Of a stretch of DNA of 64,000 bases, positions 23,792-32,669 are shown piece by piece. This DNA comes from QHXM01 sp963697975 (lineage in GTDB: Bacteria > Acidobacteriota > Blastocatellia > Pyrinomonadales > Pyrinomonadaceae). Both the position numbers and the translations under genes were made by a program. Position 1 is the stretch's first letter; the number at the start of each line of letters is the position of its first letter. The stretch covers positions 1,798,001 to 1,862,000 of the forward strand of contig OY969111.1 of the NCBI GenBank assembly GCA_963697975.1, read 5' to 3'. The notes below the pieces were generated by a model. The model did no database searches, was not told the DNA's origin, and worked only from the letters and a program-made list of their open reading frames with translations.

Positions 23792-25474
23792 ATGACTTCG
23801 AGAACAATTCGAGCGCCGCGAGGCGCGAAACTCAATTGCAAGGGCTGGCATCAGGAAGCGGCGCTGCGCTGCCTGATGAACAATCTGGACCCGGAAGTGG
23901 CGGAGCGTCCGGAAGACCTTGTAGTCTACGGCGGGACAGGCAAGGCTGCGCGCAACTGGGCTTCGTTTGAGGCGATTGTGCGAGAGCTTCAGTCGCTTGA
24001 GATGGATGAAACCCTGCTCGTGCAGTCCGGCAAACCCGTTGCGGTCTTTCGCACGCACGAGTATGCGCCGCGCGTGCTCATCGCCAACTCAAACCTCGTC
24101 GGCGCGTGGGCCAACTGGGAAAACTTCCATGAGCTTGAGCGCAAGGGCTTGATGATGTACGGGCAGATGACTGCGGGCAGTTGGATTTACATTGGCACGC
24201 AGGGCATCGTGCAGGGCACGTTCGAGACGTTTGCGGCGATGGCCGAGCGTCATTTCGGCGGAAGCCTGACAGGCAAGCTCCTCGTCTCCGGCGGGATGGG
24301 CGGGATGGGCGGCGCGCAACCGCTCGCGGCTACCTTGAACGGCGCTGTCTTTCTCGGCATAGACGTGGACGAAGCGCGCATCCTGCGGCGCATTGACACC
24401 GGCTACTGTGATCGCGTCACGCACAATCTGGACGAAGCACTGGCGCTCTGCGAAGAAGCGCGCCTCACAGGCAATGCTTTGTCCATCGGCTTGGTCGGCA
24501 ACTGTGCCGAAGTCCTGCCCGAACTCGTCAGGCGCGGTGTTGTGATTGATGCCGTCACAGACCAGACGAGCGCGCACGACCCGCTCAACGGCTACGTCCC
24601 GGCTGGCCTGAATTTGGAAGAAGCCAAAGAGTTGCGCCAACGGGATGCGCGCGGTTACATAGAGCGTTCCATGCAATCAATTGCGCGGCACGTCGAGGCG
24701 ATGCTTGCTCTTAAAAAAGCTGGCGCAATCGCTTTTGATTACGGCAACAACATACGCAAGCAGGCGCTTGATGCCGGATGCGCCGACGCCTTCGAGATTC
24801 CCGGCTTCGTGCCCGAATACATCCGCCCGCTGTTCTGCGAAGGCAAAGGGCCGTTTCGCTGGGTCGCGCTCTCCGGCGACGCGGAAGACATACGCAAAAC
24901 GGACGACCTCGCGCTCGAACTCTTCCCGGAAGATAAAACCCTGAACCGCTGGCTCAGCCTCGCGCGCGAGCGTGTGCATTTTCAGGGATTGCCCGCGCGC
25001 ATCTGCTGGCTCGGCTACGGCGAGCGCGCCATGATGGGCGAAGCGATTAACGATCTGGTCAGGCGCGGCGACTTGAAAGCTCCCATCGCCATCGGGCGCG
25101 ACCATCTGGACACAGGTTCAGTCGCCTCGCCTTTTCGCGAAACAGAAGGAATGCGTGATGGCTCTGACGCCATCGCCGATTGGCCTATCCTGAACGCGCT
25201 TTTGAACACGGCGAGCGGCGCAAGCTGGGTTTCCTTTCATCATGGCGGAGGAGTCGGCATCGGCTACTCGCTGCACGCCGGGCAGGTCTCCGTCGCCGAT
25301 GGAACAGACGAGGGGGCGCGGCGTCTCAATCGCGTCCTGACCAACGACCCCGGCCTCGGCGTCGCGCGCCACGTTGACGCGGGCTATGAAGAGGCCGCAG
25401 AGACGGCGCGTGCGAAAGGCATCAACGTCCCGATGCTGAACCCGCCGAAAGAAGACGGGTTAATAAACAAATGA
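23792..25474 (+). CDS. hutU: Urocanate hydratase
   Basis: At 560 residues it is of standard length. The NAD-binding glycine cluster VSGGMGGMGGAQP, the conserved GLVGNCAEVLPELVRRG and the C-terminal HHGGGVGIGYSLHAG are all present. HutU adds water to urocanate to give imidazolone propionate, using tightly bound NAD+. It shares four bases (ATGA) with the esterase downstream. Confidence 0.97.
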   Translation: MTSRTIRAPRGAKLNCKGWHQEAALRCLMNNLDPEVAERPEDLVVYGGTGKAARNWASFEAIVRELQSLEMDETLLVQSGKPVAVFRTHEYAPRVLIANSNLVGAWANWENFHELERKGLMMYGQMTAGSWIYIGTQGIVQGTFETFAAMAERHFGGSLTGKLLVSGGMGGMGGAQPLAATLNGAVFLGIDVDEARILRRIDTGYCDRVTHNLDEALALCEEARLTGNALSIGLVGNCAEVLPELVRRGVVIDAVTDQTSAHDPLNGYVPAGLNLEEAKELRQRDARGYIERSMQSIARHVEAMLALKKAGAIAFDYGNNIRKQALDAGCADAFEIPGFVPEYIRPLFCEGKGPFRWVALSGDAEDIRKTDDLALELFPEDKTLNRWLSLARERVHFQGLPARICWLGYGERAMMGEAINDLVRRGDLKAPIAIGRDHLDTGSVASPFRETEGMRDGSDAIADWPILNALLNTASGASWVSFHHGGGVGIGYSLHAGQVSVADGTDEGARRLNRVLTNDPGLGVARHVDAGYEEAAETARAKGINVPMLNPPKEDGLINK

Positions 25475-26439
25475 AACTAACGGCGCGAGCGTTACTGCTA
25501 ATTCTCCTCTGCTCGTTCATCGCCTGTGGACAGGCGGCTTTAGCTACTCGCGTCGAGACCATCCAATTCAAAAGTAAACTGGTGGGAAATGTGCTGCCTT
25601 ACAGCGTCGTGCTGCCGTCCCGCTATGAGTCGCCGCAATATCGAACCCAGCTTTATCCTGTGCTCTATCTGCTGCACGGCTTGTCGGGGCACTATTCCAA
25701 CTGGCTCTCGAAGACGAAGCTGGCGGACTACGCCACCGAGTACCAGATGATTATCGTCACGCCCGAAGGCAACGATGGCTGGTACACGGATAGCGCGACC
25801 GTTCCAGCCGACAAATACGAAACGTACATCCTGCAAGAGTTGATTCCCGACGTTGAGAGCCGCTATCGCGCAAGCAAGCAGCGTGAAGGGCGCGCCATCG
25901 CCGGACTCTCGATGGGCGGCTACGGGGCTTTGAAGTTCGGCGTCAAGTATCCAGACAAGTTTATCTTCGCGGCCTCGATGAGCGGCGCGCTTGACGCTGC
26001 CGCCCGCAGTGAGGGCGACCCGCGCTTTGCATGGGAATACCTGCGCGCCTCGATCATGCAAACCTATGGCGCTCCCAATAGTCAGACGCGCGCAGACAAC
26101 GACCTGCACAAACTCGTGCGCCTTTTTCCCGGTGAGCGCATCGCATCCTTGCCCTTCCTGTATCTGGATTGCGGAACGGAGGACGGGCTGCTGGCGACGA
26201 ACAGGGAGCTAGCGACAATTTTGCTGGAACGGAAAATCCCGCACGAATTTCGTCAACTTCCCGGCAAGCACAACTGGGAATACTGGGGTTCTCAGGTGCG
26301 CGAAGTTTTGAAGATCGCGGCGCAGAAGATGATGTTGACGCCGTCAAAACAACAGGCCGCGTTCATCGAAAACCAGCCGCTCTACTTTTTGAGCCTTTCA
26401 ACCAGAGGGACATCAAGCCGTGAGAAGATTCTTAATTGA
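25471..26439 (+). CDS. Exported esterase, alpha/beta-hydrolase of the esterase D / antigen 85-like family
   Basis: The 322-residue protein has a signal peptide with a possible lipobox (SFIAC) near residue 20. The nucleophile is in GLSMGGYGALK (about S148), the acid probably in LDCGTEDG and the histidine in LPGKHNWEYW. It probably hydrolyses acyl or formyl esters in the periplasm. Translation is coupled to hutU by a 4 bp overlap, although an exported esterase has no evident part in histidine breakdown. The last 25 residues run past the conserved fold toward repeat family E copy 2. Confidence 0.85.
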   Translation: MKLTARALLLILLCSFIACGQAALATRVETIQFKSKLVGNVLPYSVVLPSRYESPQYRTQLYPVLYLLHGLSGHYSNWLSKTKLADYATEYQMIIVTPEGNDGWYTDSATVPADKYETYILQELIPDVESRYRASKQREGRAIAGLSMGGYGALKFGVKYPDKFIFAASMSGALDAAARSEGDPRFAWEYLRASIMQTYGAPNSQTRADNDLHKLVRLFPGERIASLPFLYLDCGTEDGLLATNRELATILLERKIPHEFRQLPGKHNWEYWGSQVREVLKIAAQKMMLTPSKQQAAFIENQPLYFLSLSTRGTSSREKILN

Positions 26440-26440
26440 A

Positions 26441-28015
26441 ATGAAGCCTGTGCATCAGTCCGCCGCAGAGCGGCGAAGTGAATGTAGCCCGGCCTTTCAA
26501 GGCCGGGACAAGATGAGTGGTGCGGTCATCGCGTCGCGTCGGCGACGGTTGAAGCCCAACACCTCAGATTCAATCGTCGCTGACGCGACGCGGGACAATG
26601 CTCGACGCTCGTTCCCGGCGTTGAAACGCCGGGCTACATTCAGATGGCCGCTACGCGGCGATAATGCACACGCTTCAATTAAAATCACACTGGCGTTCAT
26701 ACTCCTCTTATTCACCTTCTCTCTCAACGTCCGCGCGCAAGATGAATCTGCCGAGCGCGTCAAGGCCATTCAAGCTGCGCTGCGTGAAGCCGGATTCGAC
26801 GGCTGGCTCTTCTACGATTTTCGCGGCTCAGACCCGCTTGCCTATCGCATCCTGAAACTCAACGTACAAGGGATTACGACGCGTCGCTGGTTCTACTACG
26901 TCCCGGCCACAGGCGAGCCGACAAAAATCGTTCACTCGATTGAGCGCGGCAAACTCGACCAACTGCCCGGAAGAAAGCTCGTCTATCTTCCCTGGCAACA
27001 GCTTCACGAATATCTGCGCGACACTCTGACGAGACGCGGGCAAGGAGCATTGGTTCACATACCAAGAGGAAATCTGAGGGTTTATACGCGGCAGGGTATT
27101 CCCGTTAAGCCCGGTCGCATCGCCATGCAGTATTCGCCCAACAACGATATTCCGTATATGTCACGCGTGGACGCGGGCACGATTGAGTTGCTTCGATCCT
27201 TCGGCATCACGCCCGTTCCGAGCGCAGACCTCGTGCAGCGATTTGAAGCCGCATGGACGCCCGCCCAGCTTGAAACTCATCAAGAGGCATCAGACAAAAT
27301 TCATCTCATCATCATGCAAGCCTTCGACGAGATTGCGCGTCGTATTCGCGCCAACCAGCCGACGACCGAGTACGACATCCAGCAATTCATGGTGCGTCGT
27401 TACGAAGAAGAAGGCTTGATGAGCGACAACGAGCCGCCCATCGTCGCCGTCAACGCGAACGCCGCCAACCCGCACTATGAGCCGACGCGCGACATTCACG
27501 CTCCCATCAAGCGCGGCGATTTCGTGCTCTTCGATGTCTGGGCTAAATTAAAGAAGCCGGGCGCGGTCTACACGGATCAAACGTGGACGGGCTACGTGGG
27601 GGAAAGCGTGCCCGCAGAGTACACGCGCATCTTCAACATCGTGCGTGAGGCGCGCGATGCTGCCGTGAAGTTTGTGCAGGACAGCATGCGCGCGGGGCGT
27701 CCAATCAAGGGCGCGGACGTTGACGACGTTTCGCGTGGGGTGATTACGCGCGCGGGCTACGGCGCGCAGTTCCTGCACCGCACGGGACACTCCATCGGTG
27801 AAGAGGTTCACGGCAACGGCGCGAACATAGACAATCTCGAAACCAGAGACGCCCGCCGTATCATCCCGCGCACCACCTTCTCCATCGAACCCGGAATCTA
27901 TCTCGAAGGCAAGTTCGGCGTGCGCTCCGAAATAGACGTTCACGTCACCGACCGCGACGCCCTCGTCACCGGCCAGCCGATACAGACGGAAGTGATCGCA
28001 ATACTGAAAAGATAG
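26441..28015 (+). CDS. Exported M24-family metallopeptidase (Xaa-Pro aminopeptidase-like), start disturbed by a repeat
   Basis: The catalytic domain (about residue 270 onward) has the five M24 metal ligands: D in LFDVWAKLK, D in YTDQTWTGY, H in GHSIGEEVHG, E in FSIEPGIYL and E in RSEIDVHV. A signal-peptide-like segment (ITLAFILLLFTFSLNVRAQ) appears only about 77 residues after the ATG at 26441. Everything before it is encoded by repeat family E copy 2, and no ATG, GTG or TTG lies between the repeat and the signal segment in frame. Translation may start at 26441 (or GTG 26420), giving an odd 76-residue basic leader, or at a rare codon such as ATT or CTG. Confidence 0.8.
   Translation: MKPVHQSAAERRSECSPAFQGRDKMSGAVIASRRRRLKPNTSDSIVADATRDNARRSFPALKRRATFRWPLRGDNAHASIKITLAFILLLFTFSLNVRAQDESAERVKAIQAALREAGFDGWLFYDFRGSDPLAYRILKLNVQGITTRRWFYYVPATGEPTKIVHSIERGKLDQLPGRKLVYLPWQQLHEYLRDTLTRRGQGALVHIPRGNLRVYTRQGIPVKPGRIAMQYSPNNDIPYMSRVDAGTIELLRSFGITPVPSADLVQRFEAAWTPAQLETHQEASDKIHLIIMQAFDEIARRIRANQPTTEYDIQQFMVRRYEEEGLMSDNEPPIVAVNANAANPHYEPTRDIHAPIKRGDFVLFDVWAKLKKPGAVYTDQTWTGYVGESVPAEYTRIFNIVREARDAAVKFVQDSMRAGRPIKGADVDDVSRGVITRAGYGAQFLHRTGHSIGEEVHGNGANIDNLETRDARRIIPRTTFSIEPGIYLEGKFGVRSEIDVHVTDRDALVTGQPIQTEVIAILKR
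26461..26660. repeat. Nested palindromic repeat, family E copy 2, inside the 5' part of the M24 gene
   Basis: It has the same nested layout as copy 1: GCCGC/GCGGC outer arms, CCCGGC-TTTCAA-GCCGGG and CCCGGCGTTGAAACGCCGGG middle arms, and a GACGCGACG inner core. The reading frame of the M24 peptidase stays open through it, and the encoded residues (rich in R, S and A) are not conserved-looking. Confidence 0.85.
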
Positions 28016-28121
28016 TGGTCAGTGGTCAGTTAAAACAAAAGCGGTTCGTCGCTTGTTTTTGCTGCTCACTGACCACTGACCACCGACCACTGACCACTGA
28101 CCACCGACCACTGACCACTGC
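28016..28121. repeat. Iterated intergenic palindrome, family A copy 2
   Basis: AGTGGTC units on the left and up to eight GACCACT/GACCACC units on the right flank an AAAACAAAAGCG...CGCTTGTTTTT hairpin. It fills the whole gap between the M24 stop and the next ATG, ending 4 bp before that ATG. Confidence 0.8.
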
Positions 28122-28124
28122 TCT

Positions 28125-28898
28125 ATGCTCAATTTCGCTATTCAAACCGCTCACGATGCCGGGCGCATTCTGGCCAAACGCTTCGGGCGCATCCTACAGA
28201 TTAGCAATAAGGGTGACATTGATCTGGTGACGGAGGCTGATCTGGCTTCCGAGCAGTTCATCATCGAGCGCGTTATGTCTTACTACCCGCGACACGCGAT
28301 TCTCGCGGAAGAGACGGATGCGGCGGGCGCGACTGTCGTTCAGCAGGCCGAGTGGAAGTGGATCATAGACCCGCTCGACGGCACGACCAATTACGCTCAT
28401 GGCTATCCTTGTTTCTGTGTCTCTATCGCGCTCGAACGCGATGGACGCGTCGAGATGGGCGTCATCTATGACCCGATGCGCGAGGAGACGTTTGCGGTCG
28501 AGCGCGGTGAGGGAGCGACCTTGAACGGGCGTCGGATTCGTGTCTCTGAGACTGATGATCTCAATCGCGCGCTGCTCTGCACGGGCTTTCCCTATGACGT
28601 GCGTGGTCGCAGTGATTTCGCACGCCACTTCAATAACTTCATCATGCACGGGCAAGCTGTCAGACGTGACGGCTCGGCTGCGCTCGATCTGGCTTACGTT
28701 GCCTGCGGGCGTTTCGACGGTTTTTGGGAAGAAGGCTTGCGCCCCTGGGACGTTGCCGCCGGAGTTCTCCTCGTCGAAGAATCGGGCGGTCGCGTTTCTT
28801 ACTACGACGGCTCACCTTTCAATATCTACACGCCACCAATCCTCGCCAGCAACGGCCTCGTCCACGAAGCCATGATGCGCGTACTTCAAATGCAGTGA
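28125..28898 (+). CDS. Inositol monophosphatase family phosphatase (SuhB-like)
   Basis: The 257 residues match the family. The metal-binding motifs are EETD in LAEETDAAG, DPLDGTTNYAHG and the C-terminal WDVAAGVLLVEESGG. It should release phosphate from inositol-1-phosphate or a related sugar phosphate with Mg2+. A second, more CysQ-like member lies at 48996. The start codon follows the repeat with no visible ribosome binding site. Confidence 0.92.
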   Translation: MLNFAIQTAHDAGRILAKRFGRILQISNKGDIDLVTEADLASEQFIIERVMSYYPRHAILAEETDAAGATVVQQAEWKWIIDPLDGTTNYAHGYPCFCVSIALERDGRVEMGVIYDPMREETFAVERGEGATLNGRRIRVSETDDLNRALLCTGFPYDVRGRSDFARHFNNFIMHGQAVRRDGSAALDLAYVACGRFDGFWEEGLRPWDVAAGVLLVEESGGRVSYYDGSPFNIYTPPILASNGLVHEAMMRVLQMQ

Positions 28899-28976
28899 GA
28901 GGTGATGGGTGAGAGGTGATAAGAGAAAGCAACTTGTCTTTCCTATCACCTCTCACTTATCACCTCTCACTTTTTC
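28897..28976. repeat. Iterated intergenic palindrome, family B copy 2
   Basis: GAGAGGTGAT-type units on the left and ATCACCTCTC units on the right form a hairpin starting at the stop codon of the phosphatase gene. It ends in a CTTTTT run, so it may also terminate transcription on the plus strand. Confidence 0.75.
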
Positions 28977-29102
28977 AGACTTTTGAATCGGAAGCCGCGT
29001 CTGAATGTGAGAGGTCAGGCTTTGAAGTTTTGACTGGCCGTGTGGCGTGCTGTCTCTCCTCGAAAAGGCGCGCCCGCCCCTAACACCGGAAGGAGAGAAT
29101 AG

Positions 29103-29591
29103 ATGAGAGGTTACATCACACGTAGAGTTTTTATCACCCTCGCAGCAGTTTGCGCTCTTTTGATTTTGTCAGTGCCGTCTGAAGCGCAGCGTCGGCGTCG
29201 TCCAATTCAGCGCGGCTACACCAAAGGTGAAGTCAACAGCATCATCAAGCGCGTCGAAGAGCGCAGCGACAGGTTCGTCAAGTTGTTTGACAGGTCGCTG
29301 GACCGCAGCCGTCTTGATGGAACGAATCGTGAAGACCGCTTGAACGAGTATGCGCGCAATCTGGAAAAAGCCCTCGACGATTTGCGCGGCGAGTTTGACC
29401 GCAAGGAGAATTACGTCGAAACCAGACCGGAGGTCAGGCGTTGTCTGGACATCGCCACGAACATCAACGTCGCGATGCGTAATCGTCGGCTCGGCGGAGA
29501 GACGGAAAGGCAATGGGCGTTGCTCCGCGCCGAATTAAACACGCTCGCAGGCGTTTACGGCTTGCCGATGGTTGGGTCGTCTGCCTACTGA
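29103..29591 (+). CDS. Secreted helical protein, unknown function
   Basis: The 162-residue protein has a signal peptide (residues 1-28, core FITLAAVCALLILSV, cleavage after SEA). The mature part is highly charged and predicted helical (VNSIIKRVEERSDRFVKLFDRSLDRS, LEKALDDLRGEFDR), with no recognised domain. AAGGAGAG lies 8 nt before the ATG, a good ribosome binding site. It is probably a periplasmic helical protein. A strong terminator hairpin follows. Confidence 0.65.
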   Translation: MRGYITRRVFITLAAVCALLILSVPSEAQRRRRPIQRGYTKGEVNSIIKRVEERSDRFVKLFDRSLDRSRLDGTNREDRLNEYARNLEKALDDLRGEFDRKENYVETRPEVRRCLDIATNINVAMRNRRLGGETERQWALLRAELNTLAGVYGLPMVGSSAY

Positions 29592-29619
29592 GAATATTGC
29601 TTTGTCATTTTGAGGTGGG

Positions 29620-29650
29620 AGAAGCGTCTCGTTCGCGGGGCGCTTCTTTG
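29620..29650 (+). terminator. Intrinsic terminator after the secreted helical protein gene
   Basis: AGAAGCG (29620-29626) pairs with CGCTTCT (29641-29647), and G-T and G-C pairs extend the stem inward to a TTCG tetraloop; TTT follows. Confidence 0.7.
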
Positions 29651-29701
29651 CATTGGCGACCGAGAGGCTCGTAGAGATATACTTGGGCGGGTCGAAAAAT
29701 T

Positions 29702-29808
29702 AGCAGGGATGGACAGGATAGACAAGATAAAGAAGGAATATGGATTCAGCCTTGCTCTTTTCTCTTTTCTTTTTATCCTATCTATCCTGTCCATCCCTGC
29801 TCGAATTA
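29702..29808. repeat. Iterated intergenic palindrome, family C copy 1 (GGACAGGAT nonamers)
   Basis: Left arm iterations of AGGATGGAC/AGGATAGAC are matched by CTATCTATCCTGTCCATCC on the right. A second copy lies at 41192-41298. It sits just before the ribosome binding site of the kinase gene. Confidence 0.75.
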
Positions 29809-29829
29809 ACTTGAGTTAAGGAGATTTTG

Positions 29830-31503
29830 ATGATTGACCCCAACACGCTCTTGCAGAATCGTTACCTCGTGCTCAATCAAATCGGGCAGGGCGGCATGGG
29901 GGCTGTCTACATTGCGACCGATCAGCGCTTCGGCAGCACCGTCGCTTTGAAAGAGACCTTCTTCACCGAGGCGGGCTTACGCAAAGCCTTCGAGCGCGAG
30001 GCGCGTCTTTTGAACCACCTGCGTCATCCGGCGCTGCCGCGCGTCTCAGACCACTTCGTGGAAGATGAAGGACAGTTTCTCGTCATGGAGTACATCGCGG
30101 GCGACGATCTGGCGGAGAAATTGAAGGAGCGTGGCGGCGCGTTTACACTCTCCGAAGTTTTGAACTGGGCGGATCAATTGCTCGACGCGCTCGATTACCT
30201 GCACACGCAGGAGCCGTCCGTCATCCACCGCGACATCAAGCCGCAGAATTTGAAACTGACGGCGCGCAACGCCATCGTCCTGCTCGATTTCGGATTGGCG
30301 AAGGGGTCTGCGACCATGCAGACGAAAGTGACGGCGACGGGCAGCGTCTTTGGCTACTCGCGCAACTACGCGCCGCTCGAACAGATTCAGGGCGCAGGCA
30401 CAGACCCGCGCAGCGACCTTTACTCTCTCGCCGCGACTCTCTATCACCTGATAACCGGCGTGACGCCCCCGGACGCCTTGACGCGCGCTACCGCCGTACT
30501 CAACGGTCAGCCAGACCCTTTGCTTCCGGCCAGCGAAGTTCACGCGCAAGTGCCACCGGCGGTCGCCAGTGTTCTCTCCAAAGCGATGGCGCAAAACGCA
30601 GGGCAGCGTCCGCAGACTGCCGCCGCGATGCGCGAAGCGATGCGCGAAGCAGCGCGTCAGGGACACAGCCTGAGCCGTGACACAAACGCCTTGCCCGTCC
30701 CGTCCACCAACGTCTATGAGCAGGAGACGCAGTTGATTTTTGCGGCAACGCCTCAGACCAAAACGGGCGAGGCGGTTGATGAGACCGAAGCCATAAAGCC
30801 TGCGGCGGCGGCTACGACCAATATCAATTCCACGCCCGCCGCGAGCGCGTCCGCTTCGACGGACAATTCTGAATCCGTAGTAACAAAGGTCGCGGCGGCG
30901 AGTCCGACCACCTTGAAGAGCCAGCCGCGCGCTAAACGCACCATCGCTCTCGCAGCCAGCGCAGCCGTTCTCGTCGCAGTGGCCGCCGCCGTCTACACTT
31001 TCACGCGTAGCAACAACACAACCGCGCCGTCCGCTGAGCCTGCGCAGCAAACCGTCCAGACCGAGCCGACGGCTTCTCCAACGGGTAACACGAATGCTGA
31101 GCACCCTGTGAAGGTCGTCATCGTCGAAAACGGGAAAGACGCGACGACGACTTCCGCTCCATCACCGGCGACGCGGCAAACCTCGCCCGCCAAAACAACA
31201 AAGACGAATCCTAACGTCGTCGTCGATCCAGATGATGAGGAGCAGGCAGAGCGCGACAACCCGCCTGTGCCGCCTGACCCGGATGAGATGACCGGCCCTC
31301 GCAGACCCGGACGCAGAGTACTGCGTCCCGGAACCCCCGAATTCGAGGAAGCAATGCGCACGGCAGCGGAGCAAAGGCGCGCAGGCGAAGAAGCCAGGCG
31401 AGCCGCTCTAGAGCAAAGGCGGCAGATGCTCATCAAACAGCGCGAAATTATCCAAAGACAGAGACAGCGTCAAAGGCAGAGGCAGCAGCAGCAACAGCCG
31501 TAA
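29830..31503 (+). CDS. Transmembrane Ser/Thr protein kinase (PknB-type)
   Basis: I use the ATG at 29830, 7 nt after AAGGAG. The 557-residue protein has a complete Hanks-type kinase domain: glycine loop IGQGGMGAVY (18-27), K41, HRDIKPQN with D135, and DFG at 153-155. A membrane helix at about 365-388 is preceded by a T/A-rich linker. The extracytoplasmic part is P/T/N-rich and ends in a Q/R-rich tail of RQRQRQQQQQ type, without PASTA repeats. It should phosphorylate cytoplasmic proteins in response to an outside signal; target unknown. Acidobacteria carry many such kinases. Confidence 0.93.
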   Translation: MIDPNTLLQNRYLVLNQIGQGGMGAVYIATDQRFGSTVALKETFFTEAGLRKAFEREARLLNHLRHPALPRVSDHFVEDEGQFLVMEYIAGDDLAEKLKERGGAFTLSEVLNWADQLLDALDYLHTQEPSVIHRDIKPQNLKLTARNAIVLLDFGLAKGSATMQTKVTATGSVFGYSRNYAPLEQIQGAGTDPRSDLYSLAATLYHLITGVTPPDALTRATAVLNGQPDPLLPASEVHAQVPPAVASVLSKAMAQNAGQRPQTAAAMREAMREAARQGHSLSRDTNALPVPSTNVYEQETQLIFAATPQTKTGEAVDETEAIKPAAAATTNINSTPAASASASTDNSESVVTKVAAASPTTLKSQPRAKRTIALAASAAVLVAVAAAVYTFTRSNNTTAPSAEPAQQTVQTEPTASPTGNTNAEHPVKVVIVENGKDATTTSAPSPATRQTSPAKTTKTNPNVVVDPDDEEQAERDNPPVPPDPDEMTGPRRPGRRVLRPGTPEFEEAMRTAAEQRRAGEEARRAALEQRRQMLIKQREIIQRQRQRQRQRQQQQQP

Positions 31504-31504
31504 G

Positions 31505-31633
31505 CAGTGGTCAGTGGTCAGTGGTCGGTGACCAGTTAAAAGAAAGAAGGCAGTCGAGCCGCTTCATGCCTCGACTGCCTTTTCTCTTTACTGCCTTTTG
31601 TCTTAACTGACTACCGACCACTGACCACTGCTC
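31505..31633. repeat. Iterated intergenic palindrome, family A copy 3
   Basis: AGTGGTC units and GACCACT units enclose an inner perfect hairpin, GGCAGTCGAG...CTCGACTGCC. It starts at the kinase stop codon and ends at the plsC stop codon, so it also lies between convergent genes where it may act as terminator. Confidence 0.8.
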
Positions 31634-31634
31634 T

Positions 31635-32321
31635 TCAGAGTGCCGAGGCGATGGTTTCTGCGAGGCGATCTGTTTCGCGGCGGGCGCAGGCGCGGGCATC
31701 TTCGCCTTCCTGCATCTTGATGTATTGCAGCGGGTGATAGATGAGTTCGACTTTAGCGAAGCGCGGAAAGCGATAGCCCTTCGGCCAGACGCGATGCCCG
31801 CCGCGAATCGTGATGGGTAAGATCGGCGTATTTGCTTCCAGCGCCATCCGAACCGCACCGGGCTTGAACCTGAGCAAGTTACCATCCGGCATACCTCTTC
31901 CGCCTTCGGGGAAGATGACGAGCGCGCCGTCGTTATTGAGCCATGAGAGCGTGCGCCGAAGCATAGTCTTATCGGCCTTCTCAATTTGTATCGGCCACGC
32001 GCCCAACATCACGATGAGCTTCCCGACAACCGGCCAACTGAAACTCTCGCTCATGGCGAGATAGCGAATCGGTCGCTTGAACGGCAACGACATCCAGATC
32101 GGATCAATATAAGTCTGATGATTGGAAGCGAGGATGACGCCGCCGCTTTGCGGGAGATTCTCCAAACCGCTGAAACTGATACGAAAGAACAGTCGAGATA
32201 ATGCCCGCAAAATGGCACGGAGGGTGTTGATCGCCCACAGGGGCAAGACAAACGGCTCCGGCTTCGCGGCATTTTCCGCTCGCCCGCGCTGCGGGGCGAC
32301 ACTCGGCCTGCTCTCGCTCAA
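31635..32321 (-). CDS. plsC: 1-acyl-sn-glycerol-3-phosphate acyltransferase
   Basis: The 228-residue protein has the HX4D motif NHQTYID and the second motif FPEGGRG, as in PlsC. It acylates lysophosphatidic acid at the inner membrane; a hydrophobic N-terminal region (about 27-50) fits membrane association. The start is a TTG whose last two bases overlap the TGA of the upstream gene (TTGA), a coupled start; no ATG lies before the HX4D motif. It ends an operon with the PilZ and zinc-ribbon-like genes. Confidence 0.9.
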   Translation of the reverse strand: MSESRPSVAPQRGRAENAAKPEPFVLPLWAINTLRAILRALSRLFFRISFSGLENLPQSGGVILASNHQTYIDPIWMSLPFKRPIRYLAMSESFSWPVVGKLIVMLGAWPIQIEKADKTMLRRTLSWLNNDGALVIFPEGGRGMPDGNLLRFKPGAVRMALEANTPILPITIRGGHRVWPKGYRFPRFAKVELIYHPLQYIKMQEGEDARACARRETDRLAETIASAL

Positions 32322-32668
32322 AACGAATCCTCTTCCCCGTCTCCCGGCGTTTGAGTGCGCCGGTAATTTTCGCTCATCCTTTTCACAACCTCTCCGGGTT
32401 CACCCTCGCCAGCGGAAAGATTTTCCCGGACAGTATACAAGTCTGTGATCGTTAACTCTTCCCACCACTCAGGCACATCGCGCTCAGTCAACAGATCATC
32501 CCAGGACTGCCCGCAGCGTTCGCATTCAAAGCCACAGTAGACACGCGCCTCGTCTTTCGTCAATCCAACCCGCGTTCTCGCATTGCACTGAGCATCCTGA
32601 CAGCGCCGCTCAATCTCGACGAGCAGCACATCGCGCGGAATCAGAATCCTGGCTTTTGTTCCCTTCAT
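32318..32668 (-). CDS. Small cysteine-rich protein, unknown function
   Basis: I use the ATG at 32668, one base after the PilZ stop; a TTG at 32677 would overlap. The 116-residue protein has CQDAQC and CGFECERCG, spacing compatible with a zinc ribbon, followed by an acidic, tryptophan-containing half (PEWWEELT). It is placed between a tandem PilZ protein and PlsC in one operon. I do not recognise the family. Confidence 0.7.
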   Translation of the reverse strand: MKGTKARILIPRDVLLVEIERRCQDAQCNARTRVGLTKDEARVYCGFECERCGQSWDDLLTERDVPEWWEELTITDLYTVRENLSAGEGEPGEVVKRMSENYRRTQTPGDGEEDSF

Positions 32669-32669
32669 C

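Noticed and set aside
28016..28121. CRISPR array in the AGTGGTC repeats
   Set aside because: Units are 7 bp with no spacers, arranged as inverted arms, and no cas genes are present.
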